Of a stretch of 64,000 nt of DNA, positions 8,141 to 14,961 are shown one piece after another. Position numbers and translations under genes: made by a program. The stretch comes from Paenibacillus albus (GTDB taxonomy: Bacteria; Bacillota; Bacilli; Paenibacillales; Paenibacillaceae), in contig NZ_CP034437.1 of NCBI RefSeq assembly GCF_003952225.1, positions 2,972,501-3,036,500 on the forward strand. The letters run 5' to 3'. Under the pieces are notes generated by a model. That model searched no databases and was not told where the DNA came from. It saw only the letters and a list, made by a program, of their open reading frames with translations. How positions within the stretch are numbered: position 1 is the first letter of the stretch; each line of letters begins with the position of its first letter.

Positions 8141-9343
8141 ATGAAACGCTATTGGTTCTCCATTCTGCTCGTCATCTTCATCTTAGGAAGTGTGGGCACT
8201 TATTATGTGACGGCGGCTTCAAGGAGCTTTCCGGAGTATAAACTCTTGACCGTATCAGGCGATGATAATGAGGCGAAATCACTTGAGATTCAAGGTGATT
8301 CGAAGGAATACGGTTCGCTGGATATCACTGCAAAAGGCAGCGTGTATTTCCAAGAGAGGTCCTTTTTCGACTCGTTCAAAGAGAATGAAATGTTCAAATA
8401 CAGCCCGGATTTACAGCAAATGCTGAAGGATCATCGAAACTTTATGCGTGGGAAGAAAACGTATAATGGCTTCTATCAAGACGCGAAAGTTCTGGCATAC
8501 GCCGACATTAAAGGCGGCAATAACTATAATAACCGGAAATACCAGCTCAGCGTATCGACGCTGGATTTAGCAGCAAACGATAAAATTAGCTTTACGGTAT
8601 CATTGCCGGAGCAGGAGAAGTATGTCTGGGTCAACACCGCAGACGTACAGGTGAAAGGGAAGACGATGTATGTCCTCACTTACAATTTGAACAAATCAAG
8701 CGGAAATCAACAGGAGATTCACGTCTACAAGGTTGATCTGAACAAGAAGAGCATTGCCGAAGATCAATTAATGCTGGCCGATAAACGGATGGATGACGGG
8801 ACGAGCATTAGTTATCAGCTCCTTCAGTCCTCCCAAAGCTCGGCGTCAACAGAATTGCTTGTTTATCAGAAATCGACACAGACGTTTACAAAGGATAAAG
8901 ACGGCAATGAACAGCTGAAAGGCATGGAGCAAGAGATTTTCACCTATAATTATGCAACAGGAAAGTCGGAGTCAGTAAAGAAGCTCCCTGCGACCACCAA
9001 CTCGGACTCGGCGAATGATTACGTACAGGTTTACGGTTCAGGTGAATCGATTATCGAGCTCGCCAATGGCGGAACAAGTACGAATGTGAAAATCTTCAAT
9101 GTTATCGACAAATCAGAGCGGTCGTTCGAAATCCCATCTATATCATCGCCCACGAGTGTTGTGGTGTATGGAGACCGTCTGTATGCAGCCAAACCGGATG
9201 GAGATACAACGAAGGTTGTTATTGCTGATCTGACGCGTGGCAAGGTTGTCTATACCGGCACAGTTGATATTAATGAACAAGGCGACAAGCGTGCAAAGCT
9301 GCTGAAGAACCTCGACTTTCAATGGATGTATATCGTTAAATAA
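8141..9343 (+). CDS. Membrane-anchored extracytoplasmic protein, unknown function
   Basis: A 400-residue protein with one N-terminal hydrophobic segment (about residues 5-25, WFSILLVIFILGSVGTYYV) followed by a long hydrophilic domain. The domain is rich in beta-strand-like stretches and resembles a propeller by eye, but no family is recognised. The ribosome site AGGAGG lies 9 bases before the ATG and 14 bases separate it from the permease gene, so it is the fourth gene of the GntR/ABC operon. It may be an accessory or sensing subunit outside the membrane. A terminator follows. Confidence 0.7.
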   Translation: MKRYWFSILLVIFILGSVGTYYVTAASRSFPEYKLLTVSGDDNEAKSLEIQGDSKEYGSLDITAKGSVYFQERSFFDSFKENEMFKYSPDLQQMLKDHRNFMRGKKTYNGFYQDAKVLAYADIKGGNNYNNRKYQLSVSTLDLAANDKISFTVSLPEQEKYVWVNTADVQVKGKTMYVLTYNLNKSSGNQQEIHVYKVDLNKKSIAEDQLMLADKRMDDGTSISYQLLQSSQSSASTELLVYQKSTQTFTKDKDGNEQLKGMEQEIFTYNYATGKSESVKKLPATTNSDSANDYVQVYGSGESIIELANGGTSTNVKIFNVIDKSERSFEIPSISSPTSVVVYGDRLYAAKPDGDTTKVVIADLTRGKVVYTGTVDINEQGDKRAKLLKNLDFQWMYIVK

Positions 9344-9354
9344 CTGACACAGCC

Positions 9355-9389
9355 CAAGCCCCTGGCAATCCGCCTGGGCTTGTTTTTTT
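9355..9389 (+). terminator. Terminator after the GntR/ABC operon
   Basis: CAAGCCC (9355-9361) pairs with GGGCTTG (9376-9382) and seven T follow. Confidence 0.9.
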
Positions 9390-9448
9390 CTCCTTTTATG
9401 CATAGCTCGTTTCGTGTTTCTTCTTGTCGAATCGGGAATAAATTGGGG

Positions 9449-9490
9449 TCTCAAGGAGATACTGAACATTAATGTTTCTCCTTGGGAGGT
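9449..9490 (+). promoter_or_regulatory. sigG leader hairpin that occludes the ribosome site
   Basis: TCTCAAGGAGA at 9449-9459 pairs with TCTCCTTGGGA at 9477-9487 (11 pairs, one G-U). The 3' arm contains the first half of the GGGAGGT ribosome site at 9484-9490, so the fold would hide it. A conserved hairpin of this type that lowers sigG translation is known from Bacillus subtilis. A weak sigma-F-like -10 (GGGAATAAAT at 9434-9443) is possible but not convincing. Confidence 0.75.
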
Positions 9491-9497
9491 AATCACG

Positions 9498-10280
9498 TTG
9501 ACCCGAAACAAAGTCGAGATTTGTGGAGTGGATACCGCGAAACTGCCCGTCCTCACGAATGCGGAAATGCGCGAGCTGTTTACCGCATTGCAAACACAGA
9601 ATGAGTGGGCAGCAAGAGAGAAATTAGTCAATGGCAACTTGAGACTCGTGCTTAGTGTGATTCAACGGTTTAACAACCGTGGGGAATTCGTCGACGATTT
9701 ATTCCAAGTCGGCTGCATCGGCCTCATGAAAGCAATCGACAATTTCGATCTCAGTCAGAATGTTAAGTTTTCGACCTATGCTGTTCCGATGATTATCGGT
9801 GAAATCCGCCGTTACTTACGGGATAACAATCCGATTCGCGTGTCGCGCAGCTTGCGGGATATTGCGTATAAGGCATTGCAGGTGCGCGACAGCTTAACGA
9901 ACAAAAACTCAAGGGAGCCGACGATTTTTGAAATTTCCGAAGCGCTGAACGTTCCGAAAGAGGATGTCGTCTTTGCGCTCGATGCCATTCAAGACCCGGT
10001 ATCATTGTTCGAACCGATTTATCATGATGGGGGAGATCCCATCTATGTGATGGACCAAATTAGCGATGATAAGAATAAGGATGTATCGTGGATTGAAGAA
10101 ATTGCTCTGCGCGAAGCGATGCACAAACTGAACGAACGTGAAAAAATGATTCTGTCGATGCGTTTCTTCGAAGGGAAAACTCAGATGGAAGTGGCCGACG
10201 AGATCGGCATTTCGCAAGCACAAGTGTCCCGGCTGGAGAAGTCAGCCATACAGCAAATGCAAAAGCATGTTAAAACTTAA
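9498..10280 (+). CDS. sigG: Sporulation sigma factor sigma-G
   Basis: Late forespore RNA polymerase sigma factor, 260 residues. The N-terminus TRNKVEICGVDTAKLPVL, region 2 (LVNGNLRLVLSVIQRFNNRG), the block RDNNPIRVSRSLRDIAYKAL and region 4 (EVADEIGISQAQVSRLEKSA) are nearly identical to Bacillus SigG. The start is a TTG at 9498 with GGGAGGT 7 bases upstream; upstream residues in the same frame are not conserved. The non-ATG start and the occluding leader hairpin both fit low, timed expression. It has its own terminator and is separated from sigE by about 6.2 kb. Confidence 0.98.
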   Translation: MTRNKVEICGVDTAKLPVLTNAEMRELFTALQTQNEWAAREKLVNGNLRLVLSVIQRFNNRGEFVDDLFQVGCIGLMKAIDNFDLSQNVKFSTYAVPMIIGEIRRYLRDNNPIRVSRSLRDIAYKALQVRDSLTNKNSREPTIFEISEALNVPKEDVVFALDAIQDPVSLFEPIYHDGGDPIYVMDQISDDKNKDVSWIEEIALREAMHKLNEREKMILSMRFFEGKTQMEVADEIGISQAQVSRLEKSAIQQMQKHVKT

Positions 10281-10295
10281 TAGACCATAATCGCG

Positions 10296-10321
10296 AAACG
10301 GCGCACTGCGCCGTTTTTTTA
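10296..10321 (+). terminator. Terminator after sigG
   Basis: AAACGGCGC and GCGCCGTTT form a 9-bp perfect stem with a 3-base loop at 10296-10316, followed by T residues. Confidence 0.93.
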
Positions 10322-10439
10322 TTTGCCTCGCAGGCTTATTTACTGCCAAGCAGGACATTTTGCCCAGTAGGCACATATAGTAATATCAGAGGCGATTTCT
10401 GGAGGCACAGCCCTATTGGAAGCGTGGTGAACGGTGAAT

Positions 10440-10715
10440 ATGAAAATCTCCGATTTTCAAACGAAAGACGTCATTAACATTGTGGACGGCCGTAAGCTTG
10501 GGCAGGTTAGCGATTTGGAGCTGGATTTGCGGCAAGGGCGGATCGATTCGATCGTCGTGCCGAATTATTCCCGTTTCTTCGGTTTGTTCGGCGGAGGCAC
10601 CGATGTCATCATCCCGTGGCGGAATATTGTAAAGATTGGAACGGACGTCGTGCTTGTGCGTATTGATGATGCAAAGGTGTACCGTGCGGAAGAGGACGAT
10701 GTGCAGGTGCGTTAA
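10440..10715 (+). CDS. ylmC: YlmC/YmxH family sporulation protein (PRC-barrel)
   Basis: Small protein of 91 residues from the ATG at 10440; a GTG at 10434 is also in frame. It is a single PRC-barrel-like domain with the family pattern DVINIVDGRKLGQVSDLELD, followed by DVIIPWRNIVKIGTDVVLVR. Homologues next to sigG and the ylm cluster are annotated as sporulation-related, but the biochemical role is not known. The position directly after sigG matches Bacillus. Confidence 0.9.
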   Translation: MKISDFQTKDVINIVDGRKLGQVSDLELDLRQGRIDSIVVPNYSRFFGLFGGGTDVIIPWRNIVKIGTDVVLVRIDDAKVYRAEEDDVQVR

Positions 10716-10733
10716 AGCTTTAGCTTTGTAAGC

Positions 10734-10777
10734 AGCAGCCTTCCGGGTGGGCCAGAGCGCTCGCAAGGAAGGCTGCT
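10734..10777 (+). repeat. Inverted repeat between ylmC and pgeF
   Basis: AGCAGCCTTCC (10734-10744) and GGAAGGCTGCT (10767-10777) form a perfect 11-bp stem with a 22-base loop. No T-run follows, so it is a weak terminator at best. It may instead stabilise or process the ylm transcript. Confidence 0.6.
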
Positions 10778-10809
10778 TGCATGGTAAACTGGAATTTGAG
10801 GTGAAACAG

Positions 10810-11688
10810 ATGACGAAAGAACCATTTGTACAATCGAGCAATGCACAGAATGAACATACAGCGAAGTTGCCTTCGCTTTTTTTATTGTCTGACTGGACGA
10901 ACGCGTACGAAGGAGTGACAGCAGGTTTTACAGGGCGTAGCGGCGGCGTAAGCGAAGCGCCTTGGCAATCGCTCAATTGCGGGCTGCATGTCGGAGATGC
11001 GGATGAGCATGTCATTCGTAATCGCGAGCTCATCGCGGAAGAGCTTGGCTGGACGTTCGATGCCTGGACCTGTGCGGAGCAGGTGCATGGCAACCACGTT
11101 CATGTCGTGCGTGCGGAAGACCGCGGCAAGGGCAAGGACAGTCGGGCAGACGCGCTGCAAGATACGGATGCGCTTATAACGAATGAGAAGAACGTGCTCT
11201 TAACCTCGTTCTACGCGGATTGTGTGCCGCTGTATTTCTATGATCCGGTACAACAAGTCGTTGCATTAGCGCATGCTGGCTGGAAAGGCACTGTGCTCGA
11301 GATCGCTCTCAAAACAGTCGAAGCGATGGCGGCGAATTTTGGCTGCGAGCCTCGGGCGATACGCGGTGCGATTGGCCCGTCGATTGGAATCTGCTGCTAT
11401 GAGGTTAATGATGTTGTACTTGATCGCGTGAAACCGATCATCCAGGAGCTGCAGCTGGATGAAGCGGAGCTGGTACAACCGACCACTATAGGCAAGGCTA
11501 GGATAAACTTGAAAGAATTGAACCGACAGATTATGATAAAAGCAGGAATTTTGCCGAGCCATATCGAATGTTCAGAGTGGTGTACCGGCTGCTCCACGGA
11601 TGTCTTCTACTCGCATCGAATGGAAGGCGGCGCTACCGGAAGAATGGCTAGCTGGATCGGTATGAGAGAAGGAGATTTTGAAGCGTGA
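10810..11688 (+). CDS. pgeF: Peptidoglycan editing factor PgeF (YlmD, laccase-domain)
   Basis: Cytoplasmic metal-binding enzyme of the YfiH/LACC1 family, 292 residues. In Escherichia coli the family corrects misincorporated amino acids in peptidoglycan precursors. Motifs include SLNCGLHVGD, CAEQVHGNHVHVV, TSFYADCVPLYFYDP, LAHAGWKGT and AIGPSIGICCYEV; the His and Cys residues in these blocks form the metal site. The ATG at 10810 follows GAGGTG by 7 bases. The coding sequence at 10860-10883 forms a terminator-like hairpin. The gene overlaps ylmE by 4 bases. Confidence 0.93.
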   Translation: MTKEPFVQSSNAQNEHTAKLPSLFLLSDWTNAYEGVTAGFTGRSGGVSEAPWQSLNCGLHVGDADEHVIRNRELIAEELGWTFDAWTCAEQVHGNHVHVVRAEDRGKGKDSRADALQDTDALITNEKNVLLTSFYADCVPLYFYDPVQQVVALAHAGWKGTVLEIALKTVEAMAANFGCEPRAIRGAIGPSIGICCYEVNDVVLDRVKPIIQELQLDEAELVQPTTIGKARINLKELNRQIMIKAGILPSHIECSEWCTGCSTDVFYSHRMEGGATGRMASWIGMREGDFEA

Positions 11689-12407
11689 CCCTATTGCAAC
11701 GAATGGATTATGTAGAGCAACGGCTCGCTGAGGCATGCGCCAGAAGCGGCAGAGAGCGCTCGGAGATCGAACTTATTGCTGTTACCAAGTATGTAGGCGT
11801 GCAGCAAACGCAGCAAGTGCTGGGAGCGGGCATCGTTCATTTAGGCGAGAACCGCTGGCAGGATGCATCGGAGAAGTGGAATGCAATTACGGGGACGAAT
11901 TGGGACGGAAGCTCTGACCATTCGCCAGCCGGACAAGCTGTATGGCATTTTATCGGATCATTGCAAACGAACAAAGTCAAAGATGTCGTCGGGAAATTCA
12001 CATACATACACTCATTGGACCGGCTATCGCTCGCACAGGCTATTGAACGCCGCGCGGAGCAGCTGGGCATTGTCGTACCTTGCTTTATTCAGGTGAACGT
12101 TTCCGGGGAAGATAGCAAGCATGGCCTGCAACCGGAGGAGCTCGGGAATTTCGCTAAAGAGCTTGGCGCATACCCGCATATCAAACCCGTCGGTTTGATG
12201 ACGATGGCGCCGCTGGACAGCGATGGCGAGCAATCGCGTCCCGTATTTCGGGGTTTACGGCAGCTTAGAGATGAATTAAATCAAAGCGCCGTACTGAGCA
12301 AGCCAATAACTGGTTTGTCGATGGGCATGTCTAGTGACTTCGAAGTGGCAGTAGAGGAAGGCGCAACATGGCTAAGACTTGGAACGGTGCTTGTCGGGAA
12401 GAGTTAG
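11685..12407 (+). CDS. ylmE: PLP homeostasis protein YlmE (YggS/PROSC family)
   Basis: Single-domain pyridoxal-5'-phosphate-binding TIM-barrel protein of 240 residues, involved in vitamin B6 and amino-acid balance rather than a known catalysis. The PLP lysine is in IELIAVTKYVG, and HLGENRWQDA, WHFIGSLQTNKVKDV and LSMGMSSDFEVAVEEGATWLRLG are family hallmarks. It starts with a GTG overlapping the pgeF stop. It is conserved in the division cluster before sepF. Confidence 0.94.
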   Translation: MTLLQRMDYVEQRLAEACARSGRERSEIELIAVTKYVGVQQTQQVLGAGIVHLGENRWQDASEKWNAITGTNWDGSSDHSPAGQAVWHFIGSLQTNKVKDVVGKFTYIHSLDRLSLAQAIERRAEQLGIVVPCFIQVNVSGEDSKHGLQPEELGNFAKELGAYPHIKPVGLMTMAPLDSDGEQSRPVFRGLRQLRDELNQSAVLSKPITGLSMGMSSDFEVAVEEGATWLRLGTVLVGKS

Positions 12408-12467
12408 CTGCACCAAGGGAGCGTTGATGGCGCAGCACATAACCTAACAGAAAGAGGGCGATTCGAA

Positions 12468-12914
12468 ATGATGAACAAGTTCATGAATTTTCTCGGCTTG
12501 CAAGACGAAGAAGAAGTCGTAGAACGTGAGCGAGTGGATAACCAGGAAGAGCAAGAAGTTGAAACTTCTCCTTTCGAGGCACGTAAACAAACTGCAAAGG
12601 GTAATAATATCGTCAGCATTCATTCCCAGAAGAATGTCCGCGTTATCCTGAACGAGCCGCGTTCCTACGAGGAAGCGCAAGAAATTGCCGACCACCTGCG
12701 TTCACATCGCTCGGTCGTTGTCAATTTGCAGCGCGTGCGCTCCGATCAGGCAGTGCGTATTGTTGATTTCTTAAGCGGAACGATCTATGCGCTGAACGGC
12801 GGCATTTCTAAGGTTGGTGCAAATATTTTTCTTTGCACACCGGACACGGTGGAAATTCAAGGCGCAATATCCGAGATGCTGGTCGATGAGCAAGACTACA
12901 AAAAAATGAGGTGA
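12468..12914 (+). CDS. sepF: Cell division protein SepF
   Basis: FtsZ-binding protein that also touches the membrane and helps the septum form; 148 residues. It has the N-terminal amphipathic membrane helix MMNKFMNFLGLQDEEEV, an acidic linker, and a C-terminal SepF domain (IHSQKNVRVILNEPRSYEEAQEIADHL is interrupted here to its key blocks NEPRSY and VVNLQRV) ending with DFLSGTIYALNGGISKVG. The gene lies in the ylm cluster upstream of ylmG and divIVA, as in Bacillus. Confidence 0.95.
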   Translation: MMNKFMNFLGLQDEEEVVERERVDNQEEQEVETSPFEARKQTAKGNNIVSIHSQKNVRVILNEPRSYEEAQEIADHLRSHRSVVVNLQRVRSDQAVRIVDFLSGTIYALNGGISKVGANIFLCTPDTVEIQGAISEMLVDEQDYKKMR

Positions 12915-12921
12915 CCGTAAG

Positions 12922-13185
12922 TTGGACATTGCAGGCTTAATATTAACGCTTTCCCAAATTTACACGTATATGATTATCGCGTACGTCCTGCTATCGTGGC
13001 TACCTAGTTTGCGCGAGAGCTTCATCGGCGAACTGCTGAGCAAGCTTGTTGAGCCGTATCTGGCGCCATTCCGCAGATTTATTCCGTCCATTGGCGGAGT
13101 AATCGATATCTCGCCGATCGTCGCGCTGTTCGCGCTTCGTTTCGTCGCGCTTGGCTTGATTTCGGTTATTGAAATGATCGTATGA
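12922..13185 (+). CDS. ylmG: YggT family membrane protein (YlmG)
   Basis: Small integral membrane protein of 87 residues with two hydrophobic segments and the family pattern YVLLSWLPSLRES between them, followed by VEPYLAPFRRFIPSIGGVIDISPI. The start is a TTG at 12922, seven bases after AGGTGA, which overlaps the sepF stop. Homologues influence division or chromosome and nucleoid organisation; the exact role is unclear. The ylmH gene starts inside its stop codon. Confidence 0.93.
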   Translation: MDIAGLILTLSQIYTYMIIAYVLLSWLPSLRESFIGELLSKLVEPYLAPFRRFIPSIGGVIDISPIVALFALRFVALGLISVIEMIV

Positions 13186-13964
13186 AGAACGAAATCTATG
13201 TTCACTTTCACCCGGATGAGCGGGCATTCGTTGACCGAGCTGAGGAATGGGTGGAGCGGGCTGCGAATCTGCATGAAATGAAGAAGACCGATTTTCTTGA
13301 TCCGAGACAAGCGGAGATCGTAACGATGCTTGTAAATCGGAATCAAGGGGTGCAGCTTAAGCTGTTTGGAGGATATGAAGGCGCTGAACGAAGACGAGCT
13401 ATTATCGCGCCGGACTATCGTTATCTCGACGATGAGCCCGAAGGAATCGCTTTGATTGAAGTATCCGGCGATACGAAGGGCCATTTGGAGCTCGATCACG
13501 GCGACTATCTAGGCGCCTTGCTCGGACTCGGCATTAAGCGTGACCGAGTCGGTGATTTGCACATCCACGAGGAGAAGTGTCATTGTCTCGTTATGGAGGA
13601 GATCGCCGATTATATTAATATTCATCTGCGTCAAGTCCACCGCGTTCATGTCCTGACGGAAATTTTGCCGCTTGCGCAGCTGCAGCCGGCAGTGTCTGCC
13701 ATGGAAGAGATGAACCTGTCGGTGGCTTCTTTGCGTCTAGACGGTATCGCAAGCGACGTTCACCGGATTAGCCGAACGAAGATTGTCGATCCGATTCGCG
13801 CCGGCAGATGCCGGGTGAATTGGAGAGTGGAGGAGGATCCGTCCACTCCGCTGGCCGAAGGCGATGTCGTCTCGATGCAGGGGCTCGGGCGTTTTAAAGT
13901 GCTTGTTGTTGAAGGATTAACCAAAAAGGGCAGAGTAAGAGTCAAAATCGGCAAATTTATCTAA
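13182..13964 (+). CDS. ylmH: S4-domain RNA-binding protein YlmH
   Basis: RNA-binding protein of 260 residues. The first two thirds match the YlmH N-terminal domain (VHFHPDERAFVDRAEEW, TKGHLELDHGDYLGALLGLGIKRDRVGDL). The C-terminal S4 domain is about residues 180-255, including LDGIASDVHRISRTKI and EGDVVSMQGLGRFKV. Homologues associate with ribosomes and are implicated in rescue of stalled 50S complexes. It overlaps ylmG by 4 bases and is the last gene before the divIVA promoter. Confidence 0.93.
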   Translation: MKNEIYVHFHPDERAFVDRAEEWVERAANLHEMKKTDFLDPRQAEIVTMLVNRNQGVQLKLFGGYEGAERRRAIIAPDYRYLDDEPEGIALIEVSGDTKGHLELDHGDYLGALLGLGIKRDRVGDLHIHEEKCHCLVMEEIADYINIHLRQVHRVHVLTEILPLAQLQPAVSAMEEMNLSVASLRLDGIASDVHRISRTKIVDPIRAGRCRVNWRVEEDPSTPLAEGDVVSMQGLGRFKVLVVEGLTKKGRVRVKIGKFI

Positions 13965-13988
13965 ATGTTTGCAGGAAAATGGCTTCCC

Positions 13989-14016
13989 TTGTCGAATTGA
14001 GAAGTAGACTTATTCT
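13989..14016 (+). promoter_or_regulatory. Putative divIVA promoter
   Basis: TTGTCG (13989-13994) and TATTCT (14011-14016) with a 16-base spacer lie in the 110-bp gap before divIVA. A short AACGT/ACGTT hairpin followed by T residues at about 14027-14045 could be a weak terminator or leader element. Confidence 0.45.
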
Positions 14017-14074
14017 GGAAGGATTAAACGTGTTCACGTTTTTTCCCCTTCGATAACACTCAGGAGGTGCCCCA

Positions 14075-14575
14075 ATGCCGCTCACGCCATTGGACATACA
14101 TAACAAAGAATTCGGCAGACGTCTTCGCGGATACGACGAGGATGAAGTGAATGAGTTTCTCGATCAAGTCATTAAAGACTATGAAGCGCTCATCCGCGAG
14201 AACAAAGAGATCCAGAACCAGGCACTTGCCCTGCAAGAGAAGCTGAATCACTTCGCTAACATTGAAGAGACGCTGAGCAAGACGATTATCGTTGCGCAAG
14301 AAGCGGCTGATGAAGTGCGCGGCAACGCGAAGAAGGAAGCGCAGCTGATCGTGAAGGAAGCGGAGAAGAACGCGGACCGCATCATTAACGAATCATTGAG
14401 CAAGTCCCGCAAAGTCGCGCTTGAGGTCGAGGAGCTGAAGAAGCAGGCTTCGATCTATCGAGCAAGATTCCGTACGCTCGTGGAAGCGCAGCTTGAGCTG
14501 CTCAGCCATGACAGCTGGGATTCGCTGGAAGGACCGCCTTCAACCATTTCTGCGGAGAGCAGCCGCGGTTTTTAA
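14075..14575 (+). CDS. divIVA: Cell pole/septum organiser DivIVA
   Basis: Coiled-coil protein that binds negatively curved membrane at the septum and poles and recruits partners; 166 residues. The N-terminal lipid-binding module MPLTPLDIHNKEFGRRLRGYD is followed by DEVNEFLDQVIKDYEAL. Long heptad-rich coiled coils fill about residues 30-70 and 75-145. AGGAGGTG lies 7 bases before the ATG. The short unstructured C-terminus ends in SSRGF. Confidence 0.96.
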   Translation: MPLTPLDIHNKEFGRRLRGYDEDEVNEFLDQVIKDYEALIRENKEIQNQALALQEKLNHFANIEETLSKTIIVAQEAADEVRGNAKKEAQLIVKEAEKNADRIINESLSKSRKVALEVEELKKQASIYRARFRTLVEAQLELLSHDSWDSLEGPPSTISAESSRGF

Positions 14576-14592
14576 GAAAGTTTTGTTTTGGT

Positions 14593-14621
14593 TTGACATT
14601 TGTAATGGATTGACGTATAAA
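14593..14621 (+). promoter_or_regulatory. Sigma-A promoter of ileS
   Basis: TTGACA (14593-14598) and TATAAA (14616-14621) with a 17-base spacer are placed so that transcription starts at the beginning of the T-box leader. Confidence 0.88.
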
Positions 14622-14627
14622 TGGTAA

Positions 14628-14933
14628 TAATCATTCTATATGTGTAATTCGTTGACGAGAACGAGTACGCAAACTATTAGCTCCCCAGAGAGCCGGTCTA
14701 TGCTGAAAGCCGGTGTGCTGATACTTGCCGAATATCATCTCCGAGAAGCGATGCTGAACCTTATGGACGCCATAAGCAGTAAGCGTTAGCCGGATGTCCA
14801 CCGTTACAAGGAACTCGGATGCATGCATCCGTGACGAAGGTGCCAAGCGAGCAGGCGTTTATTTTGCTAACTTGGAATTAGGGTGGTAACGCGAGCATTA
14901 GTCTCGTCCCTTATTGGGGCGGGGCTTTTTTTA
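14628..14933 (+). promoter_or_regulatory. T-box leader (isoleucine specifier) with terminator
   Basis: The conserved T-box sequence AGGGTGGTAACGCG ends at 14893 and is followed by a terminator (AGTCTCGTCCC at 14900-14910 with GGGGCGGGGCT at about 14916-14926, then T residues). Upstream is a structured leader of about 250 bases. The likely specifier codon is ATC at 14734-14736 in CGAATATCATC, matching the downstream isoleucyl-tRNA synthetase. Uncharged tRNA-Ile would stabilise the antiterminator. Confidence 0.93.
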
Positions 14934-14961
14934 TTTTTCTAGAGGAAAAGGGGTATGAGTT

